A DNA stretch of 64,000 nt from Antitrichia curtipendula (lineage: Eukaryota > Streptophyta > Bryopsida > Hypnales > Leucodontaceae). The translations under genes were made by a program, and so were the position numbers. Positions 34,300-46,276 of the stretch are shown piece after piece (position 1 is the stretch's first letter; each line of letters starts with the position of its first letter). The notes beneath the pieces are model-generated. The model worked only from the letters and a program-made list of their open reading frames with translations. It was not told the origin of the DNA and made no database searches. The stretch is from assembly GCA_951230915.1 (NCBI GenBank), contig OX579633.1, forward strand, positions 49,800,029 to 49,864,028, given 5' to 3'.

Positions 34300-35280
34300 T
34301 TGACCATGCCTCCATTTCGTAGGTTTTGACCTACCCTCTCCATGAAACTTAACCTCGATGTACCGCCCCCCCCACCCCCCCACCCACCCACCCACCCACC
34401 AAGATGCAACCTTGCTCCATCCCTTTTAACTCCCGATTACGACGGATAAGTCAAAAGCGCCCCATGAGAGAAAGTGTGGCAGTAGTTAATGGTGATGGAG
34501 TCTCTTAAACTCTTCCTTAAACCTCAAGTCCTCTGCGTCTTCGTCTTCATTGAGTGGGCTTGGTTGTCCCTTCTCTGTCAGCAGTGGATCTTTCCCGCCA
34601 GAGGCGGAGTACCATTCCACGAACCTCGGAGAACGACCCGCCCCGGGGGCGGGGGGGTGTTAATTATTAAGCTCAGTCTGTCCGTAGCTTTGCAAAATCC
34701 TCCGTGTGATTGCTTGCAGCACACAATGCCCATCACCATGCCATTCGCATTTTCGTATGTGCTGGCCACATATAAGTTAACATACCTCCAAAACACACGC
34801 CCACGCCTCACCTGGCTTGCAGCAAGTGGGACATTACACGTAAACCCTAATTAACATCGTACGTTAGAACTCTGTGCGTTGATTAAACCAGTGATCCCCG
34901 GTCCTCGCACGTTCCCTTCCTTCCGCACACTTATTGACTTATTGGTGTTGAGTCGAGCCGAGCTGAGAGGGGCCATAAATAAAAAAAAGGTTTTCCATGG
35001 GACAGACGCAGAGGACCAGGCGTTTGTTCTTTCCTAAGACGCTCGCTCGCCATCACTTTGGGAAATGGGGGAATGTTAACTTTAAGTTCAGACTTCAGAG
35101 CTTATTATTATTCCACGGTAAGTTTGTGTACCGGGGATGAGCTTCCCCAAATCCTCCCATTTGCATTCAATGGCAGCTTCTGACTCGGCAAATTGGACTG
35201 GGACTGCTGCGGAACGAGGATTCAATCGGCAGGTGCAGAAGTAGAGAAAGATTCATTGAGCCCTGGCTGGTGGAATGACG
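34300..35280. other. GC-richer island; possible unannotated transcription unit
   Basis: Composition resembles the genic parts of the window. It contains a CCCACCCA tract (34366-34400) and a G/C hairpin-like segment (34637-34658). A TATA-like CATAAATAAAAAAAAGG lies near 34974-34990, and a CACG|GTAAGT donor-like site at about 35116-35124. No frame encodes a protein I recognise. A non-coding RNA or a promoter plus leader exon is possible but unsupported. Confidence 0.25.
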
Positions 35281-35410
35281 ACGATGGGCTGGTCACCGTG
35301 GAGATCATCGTTTTTTGGGTACCGTGTGAATCATTGGCTTAACCCTTAAACGACGAGCTAGTCACCGTGGAAATCGTTTGTTTGGGTACCATGTGAATTG
35401 TTGGCTTAAA
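35281..35410. repeat. imperfect tandem duplication, about 65-bp unit
   Basis: GCTGGTCACCGTGGAGATC..TTTGGGTACCGTGTGAATC..TTGGCTTAA is repeated as GCTAGTCACCGTGGAAATC..TTTGGGTACCATGTGAATTG..TTGGCTTAA. Confidence 0.85.
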
Positions 35411-35604
35411 AAAAAATGAAAAAAAACACTCATTGGAAGACAAATTATTGTAGAAGATCTTTTCCTTTCCACATAAAATTTTGAGGATGAATAGTTGTAA
35501 TTTTTTCCTACATGAAGAGATTCTTTATCATTCATCAACCAAAAAATGTCCTCTGTGTCATTTATGGGTTAATCTTTAACCCTTGAAGGATGTTGCTCCT
35601 CATG

Positions 35605-35840
35605 ACCTAGGTAGTCACCCCAATAGTCCAATTATTGAACCAATAGGTGCATTCTTTGTTTCTACAATGAACAATGAAGTCAACCATCGAACACTTTTGG
35701 TCCTTGATGTCCTTCAATGCGGACCCTTATGACCAAAGTAGTCACCAAAACTTGCTCCAATTGCTGAACCCATAGGTGCACTCTTCGTTTGTACATTGAA
35801 TAGTCAAGTCATCCATTGGCCACTTTTCGGCCTCATCATC
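35605..35840. repeat. imperfect tandem duplication, about 120-bp unit
   Basis: Both units hold GACC.A.GTAGTCACC, CCAAT.{2,}TTGAACC and CATAGGTGCA or AATAGGTGCA, then TTCGTTTGTACATTGAA or TTTGTTTCTACAATGAA, and CACTTTT.GG. The period is about 122 bp. Confidence 0.8.
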
Positions 35841-36900
35841 CTTCAAGGTTTAAAGAAAAAATAAGAGCACTCTTGGAAGGTCAAACCACTTGGCAAGACC
35901 TTGTATTTCCACACAAAATTCCAAAGATGAACATTTGCACTTCTATCTTACATAGAAGGATTCTCTATCATCCATTAGATAGCTTGTGTTTGGAGCGGTG
36001 TTATAGGATAAAAATGTAGTATCCACTAAGCATCTGTTTGAGCATAGACCTAGAATTACAAGGGCTTTCGACACTTTAAAACAATACACATCTTAGCCAC
36101 TCTGATTCATATTTCTTGGATTGTTGTAGAATTAATTGTAAAGACCGAAGTTGATTTTGGGGGAAGTGTAGGTGGTGCCCTTGAAATATTTACTTTTGGT
36201 ACTTTGGAAAATGGCAATACTTGCCCTATGTTAGAGGGTGCTTTTCAAATTGAGGCAATTTTGGCACACCTATTGTATCTAGGGCAAACATGAAACCTTA
36301 ACATTGTTTAACTTTTCAAAGCATTCATTACATTGTAGAACATTATTTATGCTATCTCTAATAATTATGGGTAAGATCGCAATTTGTTTCAAGAGTGGTG
36401 TTGCCGTGGTAGGGGTCTTAGAAATGAATTTAAGTTGAATTTTGGACTACATTTGTTTTGCTAAAACCATTCCTAATATAAAGTGTTAATCATAGAAGGA
36501 CAATGAAGTCTCAAAGTGGTCGATGGATGACTTTTAAGATTACAAAGAAATAGAAAATGCACTTAGTGGTCAAAAAAGCAAATCATTTTTGGCAAAGTAC
36601 CTTGGTGATAGGTCTTGTCCTTTCAAAGTTAACATATCAAAAGACAATGCACAACATTTTTTATTTATTAGGGGTGCATGTTGGAATTAAATTAAAGGCA
36701 AGAGACTATAATAGACAAAACTCCCATAAGCAACACCACAGCTTCCTAGAAGCTCACCAACACAAGCTTCAAGTGTACTACCTTGTTGCATAACATTTTT
36801 GAAGAAGTGTCTCAATACCCTTGGAAAAAGGAATTCATCTTCTTTTGTACACAATCTTGACTCATCTCATATAATAGTTTAGGTATCAAAAATATAATTT
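35841..36900. other. spacer with a repeat fragment related to 38740-38860
   Basis: 36415-36495 (GAAATGAATTTAAGTTGAAT..CTAAAACCATTCCTAATA) resembles the right arm of the foldback in the SPD1-like intron (GAAATGAATTTAGGTTCATC..CTAACACCATTCCTAACA). No gene was seen. Confidence 0.45.
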
Positions 36901-37442
36901 TTGGGGGGGTGCACTTAGTTCTACTACAACAAACCAAGTGCGAACAAGTGGTTTCTAATAAACTATAATTTCAACCTAAAATTTTGAGCATTGTTTAATA
37001 ATGACTATAAATTTCTATTGCCAAAATTTCCAACTTAAATAAAATATGAAATGATTTCTAGAAGAGGTTGAAAATGAACTAAAATGGCATGTTTTTCAAC
37101 TCAAATAAATATAGAGAACACATTTAGATGACCATTGAATCAATATTCAACTCAAAATGAGCTTTTAATAGAGAGTTATTTTTAAAAAAAATTTGTTCAT
37201 TTTTTAGACAATTTTTTCTTATATAATATACGGGTGTGAAAGTTATTTTTCAATTCTAAAGTGTATCTTTTTACTTCAAAAATCTATAACTAATTATTAC
37301 TAACAAATAAAAATATCAATATTCAAAACATAAACTTTCAAAGTAGAAAAATCTATTCATATTTAAAATTCAAAAAGTATATAGGGGTCCAAAGTTTTGT
37401 TCACACGTGGTTTCTAATGCATACTCTAAGTGAACTCCCCAA
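36901..37442 (+). mobile_element. TIR element T, copy 2 (542 bp)
   Basis: The left end TTGGGGGGGTGCACTTAG and the complement of the right end, TTGGGGAGTTCACTTAGAG, form the TIR. The interior is nearly identical to the copy at 24269-24845. No ORF is present. Confidence 0.85.
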
Positions 37443-38058
37443 GAGAATTTTGAGTTTATTTTCTTCTCCAATTGCCATCTACAATAGGGAAGGGTGAATT
37501 CTCACAATTGCTAAGAACGTAAATGTGACTCCACACACACCAAAGTGTAAAGTAATGTTGTCAAATGCACATTTCACCACCTAATATTTAGCTATGTACA
37601 GTTTTTTTTAGTAATTAGGTATCACAAGAGGATCCTACAGTTTCCTTAACATGCAATTTTTGGACATCACATGGATACACTATAAATTTTCAAAGAGCTA
37701 AGAAAAACTGTACACAATACTGACCCTACGCTCCCATGAATAAAGACAAGAATGGGTTGCAATCAGGTGCAATTCCCTCACCTAGCTCATTACAGAAGGA
37801 CTCATATAGTAGGACTCCAAAACCTGTTGAAGTTCCCCAAGAATTTGCTTTCAATTTATGAGACCTTAAATCAAGGCCTAACAATAACATGTGATAATTC
37901 GGTGCATTACCTTCATGTGAAGATTTCTCCAGAAGACGATTCCAGCTGCCCATCCAGAGCACTGAATCTCAAACTTGAGTGTACCTGTATGTACAAATTA
38001 AGGGCGTCCTTGTCATTCTAATTCTTCATCTTCATCTTCTTCATTTTCGCTATTTTCT
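37443..38058. other. 3' flank of the SPD1-like gene
   Basis: On the minus strand this follows the stop codon and would contain the 3' UTR. No second gene was seen. Confidence 0.4.
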
Positions 38059-41000
38059 TCATTCTGGTAGGACAGGCAACCTTCCGGGGCTTGTGCCTCC
38101 AGGAACAGACACCCCCAGATCCTCCACATCCGAGTCAAATTCTTCGTCTCCTTCTTCAAAAGTCTCCTCCTCCTCCTCCTGCTCAATGGCTGCTGCTCTA
38201 GCTTTGCTGCTGCTGCTGCTACTGGTACTACTACTACTGCTACGAATCATGAGTTGGGAAGGAAGAATGCGAAGCCGTTGGTTCATTTCCGAGCCAATTT
38301 TCTCAGATGCTAACTGATAACTTTCGACGAATTTGATTTGCAAGGCCAGGACTTCAGGAGCTCTGGGCAGAAGCTCGGCAGCTTGACCCTTGGGAATCAC
38401 TATCTGCTCCACCGCTACTCGTGCCTCCTGAAACCATGTATTGTCATTTTATTTTTCCATCACAAGGTCATTTTTTCAACACCATCCCTCGCGCTGCATC
38501 AGTTTCAACCAAATTTTTTCAACAAAAAAACTCAAAACCGAGAGTAACGCCACTTAATGGAACAGTTACGGGTGTGTTCTTCACTTGCACTAGTATTAAA
38601 ATCCACCATGGGTTGTTGAAATGGGGTGAAATTGAGGTGAATTTGTGTTAAAGCTTAACACAAATTGCATTGAATATTCAACACTGACAGAATAAACACA
38701 ACCATTTCAACCCATGGTAGATTTGTACTACTGTTGGCAGGTGTTAACAATGGTGTTGGTGAGGGTTTCCGAAATGAATTTAGGTTCATCTTTGGATTGG
38801 ATTGCAATGGAATTAGTTTGCTAACACCATTCCTAACACCAAATGTGAACAGATCCTGAAGCTCAAAAACAAGGTGGGAAGCATGTCATGTTACCTCTAA
38901 GGCATCAATGTCATCTTCCGCAGTCGACGACCGTCTAAAATCCAATTCTGGTGATGACTGTCCATCATCACCTCTTGACTGGCTGGCTGGGGCCAGGGAG
39001 TTGTTACCTAGTGACTCCATACTCATTATTGCTCGCATTGCCCTCACCATTTGTGCCATGGTGTTCGCCTGCCACAAGAATTCATCAAAGAGACTCAGCA
39101 GATGGAAGGCAACAGATTCTCATCTACAGCAAAGAAACTAAATGAAAACGTAGGAAACGAGAATGGTTAACCACTAAATGACCAAAGCAGTTACTTCCAT
39201 ATCTACAGGAGTTTGAATAAATCAAGTAACAAGGTGCACAAAAAGAAATAAGAAGAAAACAAGCCCTACAGTTCTAAACAATAGATGTTTTTCTTTGGAT
39301 GTTTCTATAAATCAACTATTAGCTTATTCTGCGTTTGGGTACTTGGGGGGGTAACTCCAGCTATTGAATGACGAATAAAAAAGAAGAAGAAAAACCTGAG
39401 TTCATAATAAAAGAAAAATGTTTTGAAAGTTAATATAAATAGAATATTAGCTTCCTTTTTTTAAAAGTTTGGGCACTTGGGGGTTAACTACAAGCTATTG
39501 AATCCATCGACTAACCTTGATTACGAATATAGGAAGCTGTCTAAACTTGGCCATTCCCCTAACCCAAGAATTGGACTTGAGTTTGGACCGGAGCGCCAGA
39601 ACAGCGTCAGCAACTCCAATGTCCTCCGTGATTTGAACTGTGTTTTCTAAACCCATGACGTCCATAACTTGCTCCAAGGACTCTTCAGTCACCTGTAGAG
39701 ACACAACCACCCAAACATACAGGCGTTACCACACAATAGAAAAAAGGCAAGAAACACAACTTTAATTAAACACATTCCACTTGGCATGAATTTCGTCCTA
39801 TTTCTTCATTTCATGGACTTTCAAGCAAAGCAAAGCAAAGCAAAAGAAACACTTGCTTCTTCATTTCCATGTAATCTTTCACGTGCCACATACAATGCAA
39901 AAGAAACTCCTACAATAGAACAAAGACATGCTTCCACTTCGTTTCCATTTGTCAAGTGTCATAAACCTCTCAAGGCATTGAACTAAAAGTCATGATCATC
40001 CTAGAATTTATTGGTTTGGGACCAAAAGGGAGGAGGTTTGCATCAAGAGAAGATACCCTAAGGAAGTTTAAGTAGCTACCTTGCTAAAAAACCGAGCAAG
40101 CGCTACAGGGATAAAACCTCTTGTAATGTAGCTCCTTTTTTTATTTATAAACATTGAATTGCTCAAGAAGTGAAAAAGTCCAGACTCAATCTTTACAAAA
40201 GTTCAACTGCTCAATAAGTGTGAGTTTTGTTTACCTCGTGGAGATACAAGAGAACAGGAACCTCTGAACGCTCCCAAGCCTGACGAGCTCCTCCACTATC
40301 ATCCCCAAAGTCCCCTTCGCCGTAATCTTCATCGTCATCACGTTCATTCTCATCAGTCCAGTCGGAGGAATATGCGGAATTGGACCCCGAGCTGCTACTT
40401 CCTGGCCTTGACTGGGGCACGTACTCTGTGACATTCCCCACCGCAACTTGACCGTTCTCATTCATTTTCCGTACCTCCACTCTCGGCATTTTCCCTGGAA
40501 GTTCAATAACAGAGTTTCCATCAGAAAAAGAATCCAACAGAATGATGTACCGAACATATGGAAACACAAAGTAAGCAAAGCATGGTTGCGCCTCCAACAC
40601 TTTAAGAATGACGGATTCGTGATCTTAAAATGACCATATTGATTGATTGTATTATGGTAGGTGTAATGTAAACGGGGGAAATCTCTATGTCGTTAGATTT
40701 GGATGAAGAGCATTGCATCCAGATAATTATTTGAACAAATGAAAAAAAACATATAAACTCTTCCAAACTGCTAAAAAAACATGAGGTTAAATGGGGGCTT
40801 CGTCGTCCTTAAACGGGTTAACAAAAAAAATTCTCAGCAACTGTTAGTGTCTTTATCTAGAGGACCAGAAATTTGAGCCTATGCGAACCTTGGTTGTCGA
40901 CTTATATCTACATGAAGAAGAAGAAGAGTAAGCCTATAACAAGCCCTGTCTAAAGCAGTTGTTTACAATCAAGCAAGATTATGTGGTGAGGGTAGGAAAA

Positions 41001-44000
41001 ATGTAACTAGCACAACATGAGTTGACAAATCACTTGTTTATAGGTAGAGGGGCTACTTAAGACACTTGTGAATAAATTCTAGTACCGAACCAAGTTTAAT
41101 CTAAATTAGCTATTTTAAATTCATTGCATATGATTGACTGTGGATCATAAAATTCACTGAAAAGTAGAGGGACTCTAATGACAACGAAGACATAAAATAC
41201 CCTTCTCAAACATCTTAAGCTTAAGTGTCATGGCAACTGTATCCAGCCAAAAGAGGGAATCAATCTTTATCCATACAAATCTGACACTAGAGGGAGTAGA
41301 AAAAGATAACCAATAACAGCGTTAACTGATTGAACACTACGGTCGAGATTGGTTACATGTTTTTCCAGTACCGTTTCACCGGTTTAGACGGCAGTGTTGA
41401 CAATAAATCTCCTTGTTTTAGCATATACAAATCAGAGAGGGGTTAAAGGGGCAGCACCAGCCAGCAATGCATCCACTGTGGCTGCCAAACTGCGGTGCAC
41501 GCGCCACTCGGTTCTGGAGATCATTTCACAAGCTGAGGAGAACGTGGGTGGTCCCTGCCTCTCCAGCACACTCTTCTGCACTCGTCTCCTTCGGGCTTCC
41601 TCATCACCCAGTGTCACACTCTATGGACCATCTCCAATTTCACACCCATCCCAACAACCCTTGTGAGCATTTTCAACAACGAGGGCATGCACAATCTTTG
41701 ATGAAGACAGTTGTTGGCATAAGAATCTAGGTTGCACAAGTCCGAGCAACAAGCTTGAGAGAACAAGCTTGAGAGAACAAGCTTGAAATTTGAAGCAACA
41801 CAATGTGTACGTGAAACTCTTTTTTATCTCAAATATTTTAGCATGCCACTTCTTCATGCTTGCTTGGACTACACTGAGTTATCCTATTCTATCAGTGCCT
41901 GTGACACTAATTTACCAAGTTATAATGTTTTAAATTTGTGGAGGCTGAAAGATTACTGTGCTGTGTGCATTTAAAAAAAACGAATTCATCCAGTCACACT
42001 AATGTTGCAGGTGGCAAAGAAATTTGCGTCATCGCTGATAAAGACAGATCAGTGTAGTGTAAAGTCGACAATGAACAAACCATGATAATCGCAGGAATCA
42101 GGGTTTAGGATTTCTGGTTTATCTCAAGCTTGTTGGTTCGACCTGTGCAATCTTCTCAAGTGGCCTACCTTCTCAAAACCACCAACTCTGGAAGTGATTA
42201 AAAAAACAAGCTAAGAGCAAAAAAACTAAATGTGCGTACCTGAATGCCCCCGGCCAGCATTTGAAGGGACGGATTCTTGATAAGATTTTCCACAGTCATG
42301 CCGTGCGCAGTGCCCACCAGTTGCACACCACGTTGGGCGATGGTACCAGCAGCATTGGCTTCTAACTCGGTGCCAATCTCATCAATAACAATCACTTGGG
42401 GCATGTGATTCTCCACGGCCTCAATCATAACCTGGAACCACAGTCAAAGAGTGGTTCAACAGAAGCCAGAAGACCCACAAAGGATTGAAATCACCAACTG
42501 AAAACCACCCCAAGAAGAAGAAGAAGAAGAAAACAAGCAACAGCATTATTACTACCTTATGCTGTAGGTCTACTTTGGGGACTTGCATCCGACGAGCCAT
42601 ACCAATGCCTTCATGAGGAATATCACCATCCCCGGCTATCTCATTCGAAGTGTCCACAATGACCACTCTCTTGTGATACTCATCAGCCAACATCCTTGCA
42701 ATTTCCCTGCAAAATCGTCAAAAACAGACACTCAATGCACGGTTTAGGGTTTAGGGTTTAGCCACTCAATGCACGGGTCCAACTCTGTACTCTATCTGGA
42801 GACAACGGGCATTGCTTGAAAGTTCGCCACCAATTTCACTGATCATAAGGTAACTGCACGTAACTGCACCTCGTTATGACCTCTTTCTAAAACCGACCCC
42901 TAAAAATTCCTCTCTGCAAAGGACAGCCTTCATTCATGAGAACCTAGGGTCGATTCTGGGTACTACTATTCTCACTGCTTTGAATGTTCATAGTTTATTC
43001 ATACGATGTCCACAAAATGCATTCTGAGAGAATCCAGAAACCCCTTTCGACTCTCAGCAAGACCAAACAAAAACTTACTTACATAGTTTTAAAAAAGCAT
43101 TTCAATCAAATGGAGCTCATGCATTCCAGAATAGTGTACAGACCTGATGGCCGTGGTTTTGCCGACCCCAGGAGGTCCCATCAGCAACAACGAGCCGCTA
43201 CTTGCCACCAAGTCCCTCACCATTTCGGCACTGCCCGAGATGGCTCTTCCTACTCTGCACGTCAACCCCACCACTCGCCCTGACCGAGTCCGCATGGCAC
43301 TCACTCGATGAAGCGTGCGATCAATCCCTGCTCTGTTATCTTCCCCAAATTCTCCTGTCTGTCAAAATCCCTAGTTTGTCAGTCCGAACGTCACCACAAC
43401 AATCCTACACTCCCAATTCGAAGTTATGCGAGCATTGAGTGCTACAATGTCTACATTACTTGTGATTCAATCATGGGCTCATTAAATCGCCTCCAGAACC
43501 CTAGTGGAAATTGCTTACAACATGAACAATTGAGTGAAACATGACGCCATCGATGTCTGAAAATATGCATCCCCTGGTTTGTGAGTCCTCCAATCACAAC
43601 ACTCACACTCCCAATTCAAAGTTGCTAACATGGAGAGGTGCAGTGCTTCAATGTCTACATGACTTGTGATTCAATCATGAGCTCTCAATTGGCAGCCAAA
43701 ACCCTAATGGAAATTGAATGGTTCCACTTCAGCATGGTTAGTGATGCAACATGGACAATTGAGTGAAACATGGCTGTTCTGTTAGAATTTGCATCCCCTA
43801 CTTTGTGAGTCCTCTAATCACCACAACACTCACAAGCTCCCAGTTCGACGTTACTAACATGGAGTGATTGAGTGCTTCAATGTCTACATTACTCGTGATT
43901 TAGTTGTGAGCTCTCAAAATTACAGTCCAAACCCTACTGGGAATTGGTTGCAGCATGCATTGTGATGCAACATGAACAATCCAGTGGAAAATGGCGACAT

Positions 44001-45122
44001 GACTGTTTGTTAAAATTTGCATCACCATCAAACTTGCTCAAGGGATGACTTCTGGAAATCTAAACGACCCGACACGAATTGAAAGTTACATGGCATACCA
44101 CAATTGCTTCAAAGGCCATTTTCGTTAAGACTGGTTCACGCGTTAAGATAATTGCACATTGTACTAAAATACTTGAGGTGTGAATCTTAAGAGTTTGGTG
44201 ATTGCCAAGCTCTTATCATGCCCTTTTCGGAAGTTTATACCACCGATTAAAGCAACCCCCGGTTGAAACAACAACATTGAATGTGGATACTGTTTCAACC
44301 TCCGAATATTGGTTGTTTTAACAGGAGGTTTGCACTAGCTATAGGTAGTGAAATGGCAATCACCAAGTGCTTAGTTACGCAATTTTGCAAAACTAGAGCA
44401 CGCAGTTTCAACAAAAACGGTGTTTCCAAAGCCTACATTACATTACAAACGTCAACGCTAATGAAAGAGTTTTCAGTGTAGCATTCCAATAGTCTCCCAA
44501 ACCCTATTAAAAATTGGTTGAGCAGATACGTAGGGTTCTACTGGTGATGCAACAAGAAACAATCCAATGCCATCCCCACCCAATTTGCTGCAAGAGGAAG
44601 AAAAATAAATAGTACCATTGAGATGGCATGCTGCAGATCTTGCGCGGTGACTTTCGTCTCGGAGATGTACCAATCCCCCGAAGGAAAGCGCGCCAGCGGG
44701 CGTCGCCCCAAGTCGAGCACAATCTCCACCAGATTATGAATCTCCTCGTGCGCCACCAGCTTCTGCCCAATGTGCTCCGGCACCAAAACCAGCAACTTCC
44801 AAAGCTCATCACTAATCTCGCCCCCCCCGTCCTCCAATGCGAGCTCCCTGGGCACTTCAGCAATCACTTCAGTGGCGAGGAGCTCCTCAGGACCAGAAGG
44901 ATTCAAGCCTGCATTCGACTGGGGAGGAGGATCCACAGCTACGTTGCGAGAATTGGTCACGTGAACTCTCAGACGTCGACTGTGGTCCCCGAAATTCAAG
45001 CTTCTGGAAGTGGAGAACCATTGCTGCCGTGGGCGGAATGATGCCCCTCGACAATACAAAACGAGGTGAGGACCGGCGGAGCTCCAAGTTCTCGGGCACG
45101 AAATGGACAGCACAGACTCCAT
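38059..45122 (-). CDS. SPD1: plastid SpoIIIAA/ycf45-type P-loop ATPase (SPD1 family)
   Basis: Nine exons join in frame to 735 codons: 45122-44616, 43358-43144, 42706-42556, 42431-42240, 41620-41458, 40494-40235, 39692-39516, 39068-38895 and 38427-38059, all GT-AG. The first about 60 residues are rich in Ser and Arg and poor in acidic residues, as in a chloroplast transit peptide. After a leader domain comes [20 protein letters not shown], then Walker A GPPGVGKT (230-237), [15 protein letters not shown], Walker B VIVIDE (304-309), [16 protein letters not shown], and [15 protein letters not shown]. The C-terminal part has a [14 protein letters not shown] repeat-like region and an R3H_AAA-like segment (about 620-668) ending in an acidic tail. 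This is the ycf45/SpoIIIAA-related ATPase family; Arabidopsis SPD1 (At3g10420) is needed for plastid development in seedlings. Paralogues exist, so the exact orthologue is not certain. The substrate is unknown. The start was chosen at the ATG giving a transit peptide; the frame stays open further upstream. Confidence 0.88.
38560..38860. mobile_element. foldback element in SPD1-like intron 8
   Basis: Nested inverted repeats surround a perfect 12-bp palindrome, AATTTGTGTTAA-AGC-TTAACACAAATT (about 38640-38666). Outer arms are CCACCATGGGTTGTTGAAATGG against CCATTTCAACCCATGGTAG. The intron is 467 bp, so the element makes up most of it. A related arm occurs at 36415-36495. Confidence 0.65.
41749..41790. 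repeat. short tandem repeat in SPD1-like intron 4 (AACAAGCTTGAGAG)
   Basis: Three successive units of AACAAGCTTGAGAG or AACAAGCTTGA are present. They carry no coding meaning. Confidence 0.85.
42741..42761. repeat. interstitial plant telomere repeat in SPD1-like intron 2
   Basis: GGTTTAGGGTTTAGGGTTTAG holds about three TTTAGGG units. It is flanked by a 14-bp direct repeat, CACTCAATGCACGG, at 42730-42743 and 42763-42776. The arrangement looks like telomere repeat added during break repair, with the target duplicated. Confidence 0.85.
43370..44035. repeat. tandem repeat of 200- to 225-bp units in SPD1-like intron 1
   Basis: Three units share TTTGTGAGTCCTC..TCACCACAAC, GAGTGCTTCAATGTCTACAT, TGTGATTCAATCATGAGCTC and CCAAACCCTA.TGG.AATTG. 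A partial fourth lies near 44490-44580 (CCCAAACCCTATTAAAAATT, GATGCAACAAGAAACAATCC). The array fills much of the 1257-bp first intron. Confidence 0.8.
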
Positions 45123-45733
45123 TTGGCAAATTTGCAAGCACCACCCTAAGAACTCATAGCAGCACTGCAGGCATGATTCCCCCGAAGGTGTCAATGTTAA
45201 CCGACAGAAGCGAACTCCACCAATTTCATGACTTTCTGTGTGTGCAAGAGTGATAAATTTTTGAAGCTGGCTGTGGAATTCGCACCACAGTTGCTGCGAG
45301 ATGGCAGGAATTGAAGAATATTCGATTGGTGGCTGGCGCTGATACAGGGTTTGGAGTTGGGTGGTGTGAAGCTGCCGTTGCTTATCCACTCACAGCAAGT
45401 GCGGGAGACTGGGACACACACATCCAGTTCGCAATCCTCCCAATTCACCTACACTTGGGACAATCTGTTTTCTATCAATGGTGGCTTGGGAGTTGGGGCT
45501 CTCTGTTCACAATTCAGTTGGTTTCGCTGCGGGACTTCGGGAGGGATAGCGTAAGAGCATCCTCAACCCTGCCGCGGAACAAAGCCGCTGGAAAGGAAGA
45601 ATAAAGCGGCACTGGAGCTGCTCAAAGGTAGACCGACCCATTCCAGGCAAAAGACCCATCACACATACTTAGAATGCCCCATGAATTACATGACTTCATG
45701 ACAGACTTTTTTTCAAAAAAAAGAGATTTGGGC
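45123..45733. promoter_or_regulatory. upstream region of the SPD1-like gene
   Basis: It should contain the 5' UTR and promoter. The minus-strand frame remains open to about 45389, so an N-terminal extension cannot be ruled out, but its sequence does not look like a transit peptide. A GCCGCGG..AAAGCCGC..AAGCGGC foldback near 45570-45612 resembles a MITE remnant. Confidence 0.4.
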
Positions 45734-46106
45734 TAAGGTAGTATAGCTCTAAAAGCATCCATCTTCTTCAACCACCCCTATTTTTTAGGTGGAGAATGGA
45801 GATGGGGTGATCCTTAAATGGATCACTTCAGCCAAATTGAATGCATGGAAGAAAATTTATTTTCTATTGTAAGAGCCAATCATTGTCTTTGATTTTCGCA
45901 TATTTCTTTACAAGTTGCAAGTGGGCGGGTTTTGGAAGATCTTTGGTCACAAATAGGTGCCTGTGCCCCAAATCTTTGAAAATTTATAAGGTTCTACATC
46001 TATTTTTCTTTCTTTGAAAAATGATCTAAAAATATTTATGTCCATAGAAGCGTGTGAAAAAGGTAGACCAACCTTTAAATGGTCACTTTAAGAGCATGTT
46101 ACCTTA
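45734..46106. mobile_element. TIR element P, copy 2 (373 bp)
   Basis: It is inverted relative to 26945-27357. Ends are TAAGGTAGTATAGCTCTAAA and the complement of TAAGGTAACATGCTCTTAAA. The interior shares AGAGCCAATCATTGTCTTTG and GGTCACAAATAGGTGCCTGT with the other copy. Confidence 0.8.
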
Positions 46107-46109
46107 CAT

Positions 46110-46252
46110 TAAGGTGAAAGCATCCATCCCCATCCATGTACCCAATTCCGTCACGATGTACCAACAGAGTACATTTTTACTACAAAAATGTGCACCCTCA
46201 ATATAATATGACAGAATTGGGTATAGGGACAGGAATGGATGTCTTCACCTTA
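46110..46252. mobile_element. hairpin MITE (143 bp) with about 44-bp TIR
   Basis: The left arm begins TAAGGTGAAAGCATCCATCC and ends TACCCAATTCCGTCA. The right arm is its complement with about eight differences, beginning TAAGGTGAAGACATCCATTC. It starts four bases after TIR element P copy 2 and shares the terminal TAAGGT, suggesting related end recognition. Confidence 0.85.
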
Positions 46253-46276
46253 GATTGAGTTAGGTAGGATGCTAAA

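Noticed and set aside
45530..45555. GACTTCGGGAGGGATAGCGTA resembling miR390
   Set aside because: Several positions differ and no paired arm of a precursor hairpin is visible nearby.
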